A stretch of DNA of 51,279 bases, taken from a virus. The notes under the pieces are model-generated. The model saw only the letters and a program-made list of their open reading frames with translations, was not told where the DNA came from and made no database searches. How positions within the stretch are numbered: the stretch's first letter is position 1; every line of letters begins with the position of its first letter. The position numbers were made by a program, and so were the translations under genes. Location: positions 1-51,279 of IMG/VR virus record IMGVR_UViG_3300048582_000067; one strand, 5' to 3'. This document shows positions 32,584 to 40,901 of this stretch, piece after piece.

Positions 32584-33013
32584 ACTTATACTTCTTTAAA
32601 TAGTACTTGAGCCGCTTACGGTGCTGCTCAGTTACTGGTTCCGTTACCTTCCACGTTACCTTGTCGATGAACCGATTTAGGAACTCGTCATTGTTGGAAG
32701 GGATCTCGCACATAACCTGTGACCAGGTCTCTGCGAAGGACAGCCCACCTAGGGTGAAGTACTGCTCTATGATGATGAAAGCAAAGGCTTCTTTACCCTT
32801 GTCCGTTATCATTGCTTGAAGTGTCTTACTACTTGAGCAGTAGTCTTTCCAGTTAGAGGGCTCTCCTTTATTTTTCTTTCCTCTTCCGGCAAAGTTCTTC
32901 TTGCCGATGTATTTCTGATTTGTTTGTAAATCAACTATGAGATAAACAAAGCCGATCGCTCTAGCAGGCTCTAGCTGTAGACCCTGAGCAATCCAATGGC
33001 CTGTGTTACTCAA
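32567..33013 (-). CDS. GIY-YIG-like endonuclease domain protein (SegE-like)
   Basis: The 148-residue product has FVYLIVDLQTNQKYIGKKNF (23-42), matching the GIY-YIG start (Y-L-I ... Y-I-G) with the lysines that follow in SegE-type phage proteins. It continues with WKDYCSSSKTL and a Glu in the ETW segment. Such proteins are homing or recombination endonucleases, or resident genes derived from them. It starts at TTG 33013 close behind a strong AAGGAGG; the spacing of three bases is short. Confidence 0.65.
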   Translation of the reverse strand: MSNTGHWIAQGLQLEPARAIGFVYLIVDLQTNQKYIGKKNFAGRGKKNKGEPSNWKDYCSSSKTLQAMITDKGKEAFAFIIIEQYFTLGGLSFAETWSQVMCEIPSNNDEFLNRFIDKVTWKVTEPVTEQHRKRLKYYLKKYKYEAQD

Positions 33014-33037
33014 GCGCCTCCTTAGTTAGTTTCATTT

Positions 33038-33196
33038 TTATTCCTTACCTGCGTCTATAGTCACTATAGCCTTAGGGGTGTTTCTGTAAAGAAAGAGCTT
33101 ACGCACATTTCCAAATTCGCCCTCAAAATCACGCACAAACACTTCTGCGTCTGGCGGACCTTTTTGAAGCTTTTCAATTAGTTCAGCTACAGTCAT
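33038..33196 (-). CDS. Small hypothetical protein
   Basis: This 52-residue frame runs from ATG 33196, overlapping the preceding TGA (ATGA), to TAA 33038. The sequence begins MTVAELIEKLQKGPPDAEVF, a pattern I have seen in small conserved phage proteins with a helix followed by beta strands. No function is known. It fills an otherwise empty gap in the operon. Confidence 0.62.
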   Translation of the reverse strand: MTVAELIEKLQKGPPDAEVFVRDFEGEFGNVRKLFLYRNTPKAIVTIDAGKE

Positions 33197-33390
33197 CTAC
33201 CTATACACTCCGGTATGTTCATACTGTGGTTACAGTGCCAGCAGTCAGACCAGCCGCAAGTAGAACAACCTGGCCCGTTGTGCATATCGTTATCATACAC
33301 AAAGTAGTCAAGCTCACCGTCAAACATCACAGGCTCATGGCCTTTAGCGACCATCGCCTCGTACCAACGCTGCTCTTTTGTTTTTGTCAC
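33193..33390 (-). CDS. Hypothetical protein with Cys/His cluster
   Basis: The 65-residue protein is acidic with a C-terminal CSTCGWSDCWHCNHS (residues about 42-56), five Cys/His-type ligands that probably bind zinc. It starts at GTG 33390 overlapping the preceding stop (GTGA). No family is recognised. Confidence 0.6.
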   Translation of the reverse strand: MTKTKEQRWYEAMVAKGHEPVMFDGELDYFVYDNDMHNGPGCSTCGWSDCWHCNHSMNIPECIGR

Positions 33391-33584
33391 AGGATCTGCT
33401 CCAGGACTGTCTTCTCGTAGTAGTCCACAGCCACCGCACGGTCAACAATCGGTGTGCCTAGCAGCTCGCCTTTAAAGTAGACGCCGTATAGTCCTGTCGT
33501 TAACTGCCAGAGTTCAACAGAGTTATGTTGCTTTAGAAAGACGTCCTTGACGGGGTTGACCGTCTTTACCAGTGGTTTTCTCAT
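33387..33584 (-). CDS. Hypothetical protein
   Basis: The 65-residue product has a beta-rich middle (QLTTGLYGVYFKGELLG) and a helical end. ATG 33584 overlaps the preceding TGA and its own stop overlaps the next start, so it is coupled on both sides. No family is recognised. Confidence 0.55.
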   Translation of the reverse strand: MRKPLVKTVNPVKDVFLKQHNSVELWQLTTGLYGVYFKGELLGTPIVDRAVAVDYYEKTVLEQIL

Positions 33585-34066
33585 AGCCTTTTGATTCCGA
33601 TCCCAATTAGGTGGTCAGTTCTTGCGTTGCTGAAGGTGTCCACGATTTTGTAGTTAGACTTAAACATGTTCCCAACAGCGGGTAGGTTAGCCATGTCTGT
33701 AGTTGCAATCATGACGGAGTAGCCAAGATGCTTTGCAAAGGCCTCCTTGATCCGTCGGAAGTTGTCTGAGAAGTACTTATTACCTTCATACAGAAGACCC
33801 CGTCGCACGGTATCATGACTGACTACAACGCCGCAGCAGCCAGGTAGAGCTGCGAAGGAGAAGTCGCCAAGCACCCACTGGCTACGCGGTAGCGTATACA
33901 GCTCTTCAGGTGGATCAATCCTGTGAGTAAACGAAAAAGAACAAGGCCCCCAGAACTGCTCTTTACCCTGTTTTAGCGAGTCTAACGCGTAGCCTCGCTT
34001 CTCATCGTACATGTTGTAGAGAAGACGACCGACGCCCTCTAGCTCAAACACTACTTTAAGTGTCAC
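33581..34066 (-). CDS. Hypothetical protein, weak acetyltransferase-like features
   Basis: The 161-residue product has a C-terminal half resembling the last strands and helices of GNAT proteins (a GYSVMIATTDMANLPAVGN segment, then DHLIGIGIKRL). It lacks a clear acetyl-CoA loop. It starts at GTG 34066, overlapping the exonuclease stop. I would treat the function as open. Confidence 0.55.
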   Translation of the reverse strand: MTLKVVFELEGVGRLLYNMYDEKRGYALDSLKQGKEQFWGPCSFSFTHRIDPPEELYTLPRSQWVLGDFSFAALPGCCGVVVSHDTVRRGLLYEGNKYFSDNFRRIKEAFAKHLGYSVMIATTDMANLPAVGNMFKSNYKIVDTFSNARTDHLIGIGIKRL

Positions 34067-34794
34067 GTTCCAAACCTTTCATAGAACAGAGGAATAGTGA
34101 AGTTTTCGTAGCTCTTACGACGTAGGTACAGCATCTTACCATTAGATAAGAAATAGTTCTCCCACTCGTTTTTGTAGTAGGTCTTGTATAGCTCGACCAC
34201 ACCTAGCGCTAGCGCCTGATAGCTGTCGTAGCCTGAACAAAACGCTTCGCCTTTAACAGGGCCAATTGAAGGTAACCCCGGAATGTTGTCAACTGCATCG
34301 CCCATGACCAGCTGCTTCAGGAAGAAGCGGTTAGCAGCTTCTAGGCTCTGCTCGTATAGCACAGGCGTCCGCGTCTTCAGCAGAATACCGGGGTTCCAGT
34401 GCCGGCCCGGAAGCTGGTCCAGGTCTTTGTCAGAGCTGATGATAACTGCGTCTTCTGTTTGGTTGGCCAGAATACCAATGAGGTCATCAGCTTCTTCGTT
34501 GTCTGCTACAAGGACGTTAGGCAGCCCGTACAGGTAATCCTTGGCTTCGTAGAAGTGCGCAATCTTATCCTTACGCCCCTTTACCCGAGTCGCAGTCTGC
34601 TTATAGGCAGGGTAGATGTCGTCGCGATAGTTCTTACCATCTAGCGGGCCTACTGCAATAATTGCATCGTCGCAGAAAGAGCCATCCATCCACTCGGTTA
34701 TAGCAAAGTTTAGCTTATCTTTAGCTTCCTCTAGGTTCTTAGTCGCCCAGAGACAAGAGTGTAGTAGTACGTCGCCGTCAATCAGTGCTAGCAT
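34063..34794 (-). CDS. 5'-3' exonuclease (T7 gp6-like FEN family)
   Basis: The 243-residue enzyme has the flap-nuclease acids: Asp6 and Asp8 in LIDGDV, NEEADDLIG (99-107), SSDKDLDQLPG (120-130) and the helix-hairpin-helix start GDAVDNIPGLPSIGPVKG (165-182). In T7-like replication this enzyme removes RNA primers and helps degrade host DNA. The start at ATG 34794 lies within the end of the preceding gene. Confidence 0.9.
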   Translation of the reverse strand: MLALIDGDVLLHSCLWATKNLEEAKDKLNFAITEWMDGSFCDDAIIAVGPLDGKNYRDDIYPAYKQTATRVKGRKDKIAHFYEAKDYLYGLPNVLVADNEEADDLIGILANQTEDAVIISSDKDLDQLPGRHWNPGILLKTRTPVLYEQSLEAANRFFLKQLVMGDAVDNIPGLPSIGPVKGEAFCSGYDSYQALALGVVELYKTYYKNEWENYFLSNGKMLYLRRKSYENFTIPLFYERFGT

Positions 34795-35182
34795 TATTCT
34801 CCCAAATTTCCAATCTGAAATCAGTCAGCAGCGAATCCTCTAACTCAGTCAGGTACAAGTCTGCACCGTTAAAGAAGTGGACGCCTGGTTTGAAGTGTTC
34901 ACCTGCTGCTCTATCAATCAGCGAGCAAGTATAGTGCTTAAGGTCTTCGTCATTAATAGTATCAGCAAGGTCTTTTGGTAGCTCGTTCTTACGGGCCAGT
35001 AGATAGTCACAAAGAACTGCATAGCCTGTCTCTGATACCGTCTCTTCACCTAGGCCGTAGATGACCTTTGATACTGCGTGATAGAAGAAGGCAGCAAAGC
35101 GGGGCTGATCCAGTGTCAGGATCTTGTTCAGCTCATTGTCGTATTCTTGCGGAGTGTAGAACTCAGTAATGACCGTTGTCAT
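34778..35182 (-). CDS. Hypothetical protein
   Basis: The 134-residue helical, acidic product starts at ATG 35182; a GTG at 35215 would extend it by eleven residues. It has TPQEYDNELNKIL near the N-terminus and a Leu-rich C-terminus. It overlaps the exonuclease gene by 17 bases. No family is recognised. Confidence 0.58.
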   Translation of the reverse strand: MTTVITEFYTPQEYDNELNKILTLDQPRFAAFFYHAVSKVIYGLGEETVSETGYAVLCDYLLARKNELPKDLADTINDEDLKHYTCSLIDRAAGEHFKPGVHFFNGADLYLTELEDSLLTDFRLEIWENNASTD

Positions 35183-35240
35183 GGTTTTCTCGCGTTGAGG
35201 TGAAAGTAGCTGCACTCGTAAGCGCAGCCACCGAGGCTAC

Positions 35241-35591
35241 TTAGGCTGCAATCTTCGATAGGAGCATGTTAACCCCTACTTCGATTGTGAAATTCTTTTC
35301 TGGGTTGAGGTTAGAGAACGAGTTAGCAGTAAGGTTGTTTCGAACCACATGTCCGAGCGGAGTCCAACCAAACTGATTCTTGTTGGTATTGCGGATCAAA
35401 CCTTGGCTAGGTCCTTTGTTCTTCAGCAGTGCTACAGCAACAAAGCCGTATAGGAAGTCACGATTAGAAGGCTTAGTAATGTTGACCTTTACCGGATCAC
35501 GACCTTTGCCGTAAGAAGTGACAAAGGGGGTGCCAACTACGTGGCGGAGATCGTTACCATTCCAAGATACACGAATTACGTTTTTTGTCAT
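35241..35591 (-). CDS. Hypothetical protein
   Basis: The 116-residue product is basic and beta-rich (KNVIRVSWNGNDLRHVVG, later KNFTIEVGVNMLL). AGGA lies seven bases before ATG 35591. The high content of Asn and Lys would suit nucleic-acid binding, but no family is recognised. Confidence 0.6.
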   Translation of the reverse strand: MTKNVIRVSWNGNDLRHVVGTPFVTSYGKGRDPVKVNITKPSNRDFLYGFVAVALLKNKGPSQGLIRNTNKNQFGWTPLGHVVRNNLTANSFSNLNPEKNFTIEVGVNMLLSKIAA

Positions 35592-35609
35592 AAGATTATC
35601 CTCTCTTAT

Positions 35610-35813
35610 TTAATATTCACTAAAATTTCGAATGCTGTGCGCTGCAAAATAAGCAGCCGCGGTCTTGTGGCTAGGAAAGTAGCAGTAGCGGTCTTCGTAG
35701 TCGCCGTCTGACCACTGCTCCCAAGTGTATTCAACCCAGCCCTCTACTTCATCCCAAGGGTCTTTTTCGAGAAAGAGTCGGTACTCCTCCTCGGTCATTC
35801 CATACTTACTCAT
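35610..35813 (-). CDS. Hypothetical protein
   Basis: The 67-residue acidic protein is rich in Tyr, Trp and Glu (EKDPWDEVEGWVEYTWEQW). Its start overlaps the end of the preceding gene by eight bases. Small acidic Trp-rich proteins are common early phage products that bind host proteins; no target can be named. Confidence 0.58.
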   Translation of the reverse strand: MSKYGMTEEEYRLFLEKDPWDEVEGWVEYTWEQWSDGDYEDRYCYFPSHKTAAAYFAAHSIRNFSEY

Positions 35814-36012
35814 CTTCTACCTTGTAAACCGAATTCATAGTCGCAACATAGACCCCTTCAGAGTCGGCGCTAACCTCGCGAATTCGGCTAGTGTGTAGGA
35901 CCGTCCCGTCTACAAAGCGGCCCTTCTGATCACCGTACATGGTACCCCAGAGAACAGTTCCTACAAGAGGGACAGTGCCTTTCTGTACCTTAATAACTGC
36001 ATCGTGTTTCAT
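35806..36012 (-). CDS. Hypothetical protein
   Basis: The 68-residue product is beta-rich with alternating Val and Thr/Gly residues, resembling a small barrel. ATG 36012 overlaps the preceding TGA (ATGA). No family is recognised. Confidence 0.55.
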   Translation of the reverse strand: MKHDAVIKVQKGTVPLVGTVLWGTMYGDQKGRFVDGTVLHTSRIREVSADSEGVYVATMNSVYKVEDE

Positions 36013-36296
36013 TTCTCAAACTCCTTCTTGAGCCGCTCGTATTCTCTCCGTCTGTACTCAACACGATTACGCTCTTGCGTCTCCCGCAGCGCTAGCTCTT
36101 CGTTAGTCTCTTCTTCTTTCCAGTTGACCGTTATGTCAACGTAATCTTCGCCCCACCGCGAACCAATACCAATATCAATATCATAGTCTGGATTCTCTGC
36201 TTGCAGTGCTTGTAGATTAGCAATGACAGTGCCAATAGGCCCGTCTAGCTGATCCCTAATCTCTTTACTTCTGGTCTTTAGCTGTCTCTTTGTCAC
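36009..36296 (-). CDS. Hypothetical protein
   Basis: The 95-residue product has a LQAENPDYDIDIGIGSRWGEDY-like beta segment (spread over about 29-52) followed by a long Glu/Arg helix. It starts at GTG 36296 and overlaps both neighbours. No family is recognised. Confidence 0.55.
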   Translation of the reverse strand: MTKRQLKTRSKEIRDQLDGPIGTVIANLQALQAENPDYDIDIGIGSRWGEDYVDITVNWKEEETNEELALRETQERNRVEYRRREYERLKKEFEK

Positions 36297-36486
36297 GTGT
36301 TACCCTTTTAAATTCAGATAGCTGTCTTTGCGCAGCTTCAAGCTTATCGCGCATTGCAGACAGCTCTGTTTTAGCCGCTATCGCAACGTCTCGATGAAAT
36401 ATAACGAGCCTCGCAAGTTCCCTCTTACTGTAGGACTGCGGGAACCGTTTCAGCCTTAGCTCTTCTAAGCACTTAGTGAGTCTCAT
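36265..36486 (-). CDS. Hypothetical coiled-coil protein
   Basis: The 73-residue protein is basic at the N-terminus and then predicted to be one long coiled coil (ELSAMRDKLEAAQRQLSEF, about 41-59). It begins 14 bases before the end of the DNA polymerase gene. A regulator or polymerase-associated role is possible only by position. Confidence 0.55.
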   Translation of the reverse strand: MRLTKCLEELRLKRFPQSYSKRELARLVIFHRDVAIAAKTELSAMRDKLEAAQRQLSEFKRVTRDKETAKDQK

Positions 36487-38320
36487 ACCAGTTAGCCCCT
36501 ATGTTGGCATCACCCTCCATAATAGTAACACCAAACTGCTTTGGTGCGTCTCTGAACGCAGCTAGCGCAAGCTCTTTAGCCGCTTCAGCTTGGTCTTCAC
36601 GTACGTAGAACTGGCACTCGTCATGGTACACAATAAGCGGTTGCCAGTCAAAGCCGCCTTCATCAAGGGCTGTCTGAAGCTGGTCAACAGCTGCTGCGAC
36701 AGTAACCTTCTCAAAGGACTGTAGTGCATAGTTCAGCACTAGACGCGCAGCCTCTGCGTAGATAGGCCGGCCATCAAGAGCAATGATATACCCTTTACCT
36801 GTCTTGCTTAGCGAACCATTGAACTGGCGCTCTAGTCGTGTGACTAGCTCGCTTAGTCCAGGAATACGCCGTAGGAACTCGTCTTTGATACGCTGACCAA
36901 CACCTGCATCTCGTTTGCCTGTAGTTATGAGCGCAAGTTTACCAGCACCACCAGCGAAGATAAGCGCATAGAAGAAACGCTTAGCCTTATCTCTAGCGTC
37001 ACCACCCATAGGTCCAAGAATAGACTCAAGGATCCTCTGGTTAAAGCTGTGAATGTCACCAGCGATGATAGCTGCGGTGTAGTCAGGGTTATTCAGATAG
37101 TAGGCTAGCGCTCTGTTCTGGTTGCCCTTTGAGTCAGCACCAACCATAACATAGCCGGGTGGAGCTGTGAACATTGAACGCATCTCAGGCCCCCAAGGCG
37201 AGCTTGCCTTAGGTATATTAGCAATCACCTCATGGCGGGAACGGCCAGTAGGAGTGCCAATAACAAAGCAATCACCATGTAGTCGGCCATCTTTGACTCC
37301 TTCTACCCAACCGGTGATGATAGAGTGTCTAGCGCGTAGCGTGTAGAAGTTGTTTACACCCTCACCGACTTTACCAAGAGGCTCAAGTGAAGCCTCAGTT
37401 AGCTTAGGCGTGGTCTTCACTAGTTGCCCCTTTGGCCCCTTAGTGTAGTTCCACTCGTCTGGCTCCCAACCTAGCTCATAGAGCAAGTCCTTGACAGCCT
37501 CCATAGACCCGATATCCGGCTCTACAACCTCTACCCTACAGTACGCCCCTTGCACAGGACGGCTAGCGTCTTCTTGTCCTTCTTTAGGGTCACAACCAAA
37601 CCACTTAGCGGTTCTTACCGCATAGTCGCCATTGCGAACCCAAGACGGTTCTTTCCACTCCGGATCCTTATCAAGCGCCTTAACCCGAAGCTTTAACATA
37701 GGCTCAATGAACGACTTAATCTCGTCCATTTCAGTTTCAAGCCTAGCAAGAACTTCTTTTGCTTTAGCTGTGTCAAAAGGCCAACCATGGAGTACTGAGC
37801 GGCCAACAAAGCGGCTCATTCCGTGTTCAGCTTTTAACCCAAGCGATAGTAGTTCTGTCTGCTTCCGGCCTTTCAGTTCCTTCAACAGATACTCGTAGAC
37901 CTTGAGGTTCAACTGAACGTCAACAACACAGCGGTATAGCATCTCTGGCGAGAACTGTGTCCAGTCTTCGTGCTCCACCTTAGGGAAACCAAGGAAGTCA
38001 CCCCATTTAGCGAGACTATGCCCGAAGCCAAAACGTTTATAGTCTTGGACTTGGGACATGATCATTGTGTCAACAAGTTTGTGGTGGCGCTTAGGCTTCC
38101 AGCCAAACAGTTTCTCAAGCACAAGAACATCGTACATGAGAATGTTGTGGCCAATTAGCACTGAGCAGCTGTCAAGGAACTCTAGGAACTTCCACGGGTC
38201 AGTAAAGGCAAACTCTTCTTTGGTGGAAATATCCACCGCGGCTCCTACCCAAAATTGAGTAACTTCAGGTAGCAAGCCGTTGGCTTCAATATCAAATACT
38301 ACTTTACGGTTTCTTGTCAT
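36473..38320 (-). CDS. DNA polymerase, family A (T7 gp5-like)
   Basis: The 615-residue replicative polymerase has a 3'-5' exonuclease domain (FDIEANG with Asp10 and Glu12, Asp64, Asp134) and a polymerase domain. Motif A is GADSKGNQNR (Asp396), motif B is RDKAKRFFYALIFAGG (Lys447, Tyr451) and motif C is YHDECQ (Asp567, Glu568). Compared with T7, motif A carries Gln401 in place of the steric-gate Glu480, and motif B has Phe455 in place of Tyr530. Tyr451 matches T7 Tyr526. It is shorter than T7 gp5 (about 704 residues). It works with the gp4-like primase-helicase and the exonuclease of this operon. Confidence 0.93.
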   Translation of the reverse strand: MTRNRKVVFDIEANGLLPEVTQFWVGAAVDISTKEEFAFTDPWKFLEFLDSCSVLIGHNILMYDVLVLEKLFGWKPKRHHKLVDTMIMSQVQDYKRFGFGHSLAKWGDFLGFPKVEHEDWTQFSPEMLYRCVVDVQLNLKVYEYLLKELKGRKQTELLSLGLKAEHGMSRFVGRSVLHGWPFDTAKAKEVLARLETEMDEIKSFIEPMLKLRVKALDKDPEWKEPSWVRNGDYAVRTAKWFGCDPKEGQEDASRPVQGAYCRVEVVEPDIGSMEAVKDLLYELGWEPDEWNYTKGPKGQLVKTTPKLTEASLEPLGKVGEGVNNFYTLRARHSIITGWVEGVKDGRLHGDCFVIGTPTGRSRHEVIANIPKASSPWGPEMRSMFTAPPGYVMVGADSKGNQNRALAYYLNNPDYTAAIIAGDIHSFNQRILESILGPMGGDARDKAKRFFYALIFAGGAGKLALITTGKRDAGVGQRIKDEFLRRIPGLSELVTRLERQFNGSLSKTGKGYIIALDGRPIYAEAARLVLNYALQSFEKVTVAAAVDQLQTALDEGGFDWQPLIVYHDECQFYVREDQAEAAKELALAAFRDAPKQFGVTIMEGDANIGANWYETH

Positions 38321-38522
38321 AGTCCTCTGTTGTTACTTTCATGTGCTCTTCTAGGAGCAACTTAGTGAGCCGCTGTACGGCATCTCTCACTTCTTGTGGT
38401 GACTCAGCGGTGTAATACTCTACGCCGGGATCCTGAAACGGATACTCCTGCATTGCCGCGAGCTCTTCGCAAGCGCAAGGATCTAGCTCGTTGCAACAGT
38501 CACACGTCGGTTGTTCGCTCAT
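38304..38522 (-). CDS. Hypothetical protein with N-terminal cysteine cluster
   Basis: The 72-residue acidic protein begins with TCDCCNELDPCACEE, five cysteines within twelve residues, likely a metal site. The rest is helical and acidic. ATG 38522 overlaps the preceding TGA, and its end overlaps the polymerase start. Confidence 0.58.
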   Translation of the reverse strand: MSEQPTCDCCNELDPCACEELAAMQEYPFQDPGVEYYTAESPQEVRDAVQRLTKLLLEEHMKVTTEDYDKKP

Positions 38523-38716
38523 TCTGGGATGTACTCCACAATTTTAAAGTCAGCTTTTGTCTTCGAACGCTTAGCTTGGTTAACAAAGATCTTGGCAACC
38601 CCAAGGATATAAGGCCCCTCCGGGAAACCAAGCTCTTTTAGTACTGGCCCACGATAGCCAACTCCACCTGTGTATACTTCATCTGCTAGTACGACTACGT
38701 GAGTTTCAATAGACAT
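38519..38716 (-). CDS. Hypothetical protein
   Basis: The 65-residue product has alternating beta and Gly/Pro-rich loop character (TGGVGYRGPVLKELGFPEG) and a basic segment near the C-terminus. It is coupled to the next gene by ATGA. No family is recognised. Confidence 0.55.
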   Translation of the reverse strand: MSIETHVVVLADEVYTGGVGYRGPVLKELGFPEGPYILGVAKIFVNQAKRSKTKADFKIVEYIPE

Positions 38717-38718
38717 TC

Positions 38719-39573
38719 TTAGAGTCCTTCCACTAATTCTGTGATTTCCTTTAAGGAAAATTTCTCTTTTTTCTTGAGCTGCGACAGTATCTCTGCCACT
38801 TGAGCAGGGGTGATACCATAGAAGCCATTCAGTTCTTGCTCTACAACTGCGAGCGAGGTCCAGTCAATTGTCATAGCGTTTTGCATTAGCTTGAAGAGCA
38901 GCGAGCTATGCGTGCGCCACCCTCTGTTAGAGAACTTAGTCATTCGAGCCAGCGCTGAGAGAACAAAGCGACTGTTGCCAGTGTATAGCAGTTCTCTTGT
39001 AGCGATAGCGCGTAGCGAGTCACCACAGAACACGGGTTCTTGCTCGCGGAGTGGTGACAACCGGAAGTAGACCTTACAGTGCTCGTAGTCAAAGGTGTTG
39101 AACACAGCTTCTGGCCGGCCAAGGAACCTGAACGTCAGCTGCAGCCCGTTCTTAAAGGTGATAGCGTTGCTGCTAATGTAAACAATACCGGCGACCTTAG
39201 TTGGGTTGGCCTTGATGTGGTTGTTAGCCCAAGTAATAGCCTCGTCGTCAGACATAGCCTCGTCAGCAGACGACAACCCGCCCAGAACAAGCCCAGGTAC
39301 GGTAAGATCGTCTTTGAAACTGAACTTTAGCTTGTCCAGCACCTTAGTATTGTTATGGAGTGTTGTCAGCACCTGCTGTAGGGCCAGCTCCGTGCTAAAG
39401 AACACGTCAAAGTCTGAAGGCTCTTCGTTAGCGATCGTTGAGGTGATCGCACCCCCTGCAAGATACAGGTTAGGTACGATGTCAGTGTAGAAACGCTTCT
39501 CCCCTATGTAGGTAATGATCGGTTCTAGCACCTTCTTCAGGCGATTATTCAGCTGCGTCTTGAGCGCGGTCAC
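38719..39573 (-). CDS. Nucleotidyltransferase-fold protein
   Basis: The 284-residue protein has LYLAGGAITSTIANEEPSDF (36-55) followed by DVFF. This is the polymerase-beta-type pattern GG-x(9-13)-D-x-D that binds metal and nucleotide. Members add nucleotides to RNA ends, proteins or small molecules. Together with two tRNAs and an RNA ligase it could repair tRNA 3' ends, but that is inference. It starts at GTG 39573 after GAGGA; the remaining two thirds show no further motif. Confidence 0.7.
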   Translation of the reverse strand: MTALKTQLNNRLKKVLEPIITYIGEKRFYTDIVPNLYLAGGAITSTIANEEPSDFDVFFSTELALQQVLTTLHNNTKVLDKLKFSFKDDLTVPGLVLGGLSSADEAMSDDEAITWANNHIKANPTKVAGIVYISSNAITFKNGLQLTFRFLGRPEAVFNTFDYEHCKVYFRLSPLREQEPVFCGDSLRAIATRELLYTGNSRFVLSALARMTKFSNRGWRTHSSLLFKLMQNAMTIDWTSLAVVEQELNGFYGITPAQVAEILSQLKKKEKFSLKEITELVEGL

Positions 39574-39574
39574 T

Positions 39575-39856
39575 TCATTCCTCTTTCAGAAAGTTACGGA
39601 GTCGTTCCAAGTACCAGCCGGATTTGCCTAGCTCTTGTACTGAGTCATCTTTTTTACCTAGCCGTAGCTGGTACTTCCAAGCCTGACCCTTGAGGTGACC
39701 AATGAACTCTTCGCGAGTCATGGTGTACCGCATGATGTCAATGTACTCTAGACTGAGGTTACCCTCTGCGTCTAGGTACTTATAGACTTTGTCAGCCGGG
39801 ATTACTAGTACCCCTTTGTAGTGGCTTGGATTGATTGGGTCTTTTTCTTTCGACAT
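39575..39856 (-). CDS. DUF3310 family protein
   Basis: The 93-residue product has the family pattern: DPINPSHYKG (6-15), YIDIMRYTMTREEFIGHLKG (38-57) and a WKYQLRLGKKDDSVQELGKS segment. The family is common in phages that encode their own nucleotide metabolism, but its activity is unknown to me. It overlaps the preceding gene by 65 bases. Confidence 0.8.
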   Translation of the reverse strand: MSKEKDPINPSHYKGVLVIPADKVYKYLDAEGNLSLEYIDIMRYTMTREEFIGHLKGQAWKYQLRLGKKDDSVQELGKSGWYLERLRNFLKEE

Positions 39857-40085
39857 TGTTTACCACTCTCAGTATGAATTCATTTAGATCTTCAGGCGTC
39901 GTAGCTTCGAACTCTAGCCCTGTTGCAAGGTGAGTCACTCTAGCCACCATGGTGTCTGTCCAGCCCCTACTTGCAGAGCTATTGAAGAATTTCATGGCCT
40001 TCTGCGCATCACGGGTAGTTCTGTTTGGTCCTACTCTCCCATCATTGTGTAACTTAAAGAGAAACTTTCCTCTTGCTTTTCCCAT
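39792..40085 (-). CDS. Hypothetical protein
   Basis: The 97-residue basic product (KARGKFLFKLHNDGRVGPNR) is coupled to the preceding gene by TAATG at its start. Its last 65 bases overlap the DUF3310 gene. No family is recognised; the basic N-terminus suggests nucleic-acid contact. Confidence 0.55.
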   Translation of the reverse strand: MGKARGKFLFKLHNDGRVGPNRTTRDAQKAMKFFNSSASRGWTDTMVARVTHLATGLEFEATTPEDLNEFILRVVNNVERKRPNQSKPLQRGTSNPG

Positions 40086-40525
40086 TACTGGAAGTATCCT
40101 AAGCTAGTGTTGAGTGCGTCTTCTAGTGTGTGGTGTATCTCTGTGCTGTATACTCTAATGAAGGGGTGGTTAAACCCTGGCTCAAGAACAGTGATCACAG
40201 GCACGTTAAACTGTTTAGCAATGACCAGCTCCATTACAGAGCCCCAAGCCTTGCCGTTACCCCTAGCCGCTAGGTTACAAAGAATCAGGTCGCTAGAAAA
40301 GATGTCTTCAGTATCCATCGCAACAATACGGCGGGCTAAGTTCTCTGAGTAAGGTTCGTCATGAAACTTCTTTCGTCTACACGGATCAAGCACACCAATA
40401 GGCTGCTCAATCTCCGGATTAGTGAAGTAAGCTTGTTCGTAGAAAGAGGTAGCGCTTTCGCGCCACCCCCCTGCCTCTTCAGCAGTTAAGCCCTCCATAG
40501 CGCCACATAAATAGACGTTAGCCAT
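40085..40525 (-). CDS. Nucleoside 2-deoxyribosyltransferase-like protein
   Basis: The 146-residue protein shows the Rossmann-like pattern of this family: VYLCGAMEGL at the N-terminus, a DTEDIFSSDLILCNLAARGNGKAWGSVME stretch (split over about 75-103) with the Asp and Glu of the active site, and IAKQFNVPVITVLEP. These enzymes break or exchange the N-glycosidic bond of deoxynucleosides and recycle bases. It probably supports the dNTP supply with the reductase. Confidence 0.75.
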   Translation of the reverse strand: MANVYLCGAMEGLTAEEAGGWRESATSFYEQAYFTNPEIEQPIGVLDPCRRKKFHDEPYSENLARRIVAMDTEDIFSSDLILCNLAARGNGKAWGSVMELVIAKQFNVPVITVLEPGFNHPFIRVYSTEIHHTLEDALNTSLGYFQ

Positions 40526-40901
40526 TTAAGTCCTTCTCCAGATATTTAATAGCTCGTTTGAGTGCATCAACGTTGTCTTTTAAAAAGCCAAGGCCTCTAT
40601 TACATTGATTACAAAGGATACCTCTGACTTTTCCAGATTTGTGGCAATGGTCTACTACGCCGTTTAGCCTATTGGACACGCCTCTTGTGGCCTGATAGCT
40701 CTCTTGTAGCTCCATTTCGCAAATAGGGCAAAGCCTACCTTGAAGCTCAATTAGCTGATCTTTCTCCGGTTTTGTAATCCCATAGTTGCTTTTTAGGTTA
40801 GAGCAAGCATGGCAAAAACCGTAATTAATCATGTAACCGCTGATACCAAGCCTAGGCTTAGGGGGCTCATTCAAGCACCCTTCGCTTTTGCATTTTGGCA
40901 T
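40518..40901 (-). CDS. Endonuclease VII-like Holliday junction resolvase
   Basis: The 127-residue protein has the recombination endonuclease VII signature: zinc ligands in GRLCPICE (about 56-63), VDHCHKSGKVRGILCNQCNR (about 88-107) with the catalytic Asp-His, and the following LGFLKDN segment. A further Cys pair lies at the N-terminus. It cuts branched DNA before packaging, the role of T7 gp3 or T4 gp49. TAATG couples it to the ssDNA-binding protein gene. Confidence 0.88.
   Translation of the reverse strand: MPKCKSEGCLNEPPKPRLGISGYMINYGFCHACSNLKSNYGITKPEKDQLIELQGRLCPICEMELQESYQATRGVSNRLNGVVDHCHKSGKVRGILCNQCNRGLGFLKDNVDALKRAIKYLEKDLNG

Noticed and set aside
33006-33035. Nine-codon frame MKLTKEALE before the GIY-YIG-like gene as a leader peptide
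   Set aside because: It overlaps the gene start and a strong AAGGAGG, but nothing shows that it is translated or regulatory.
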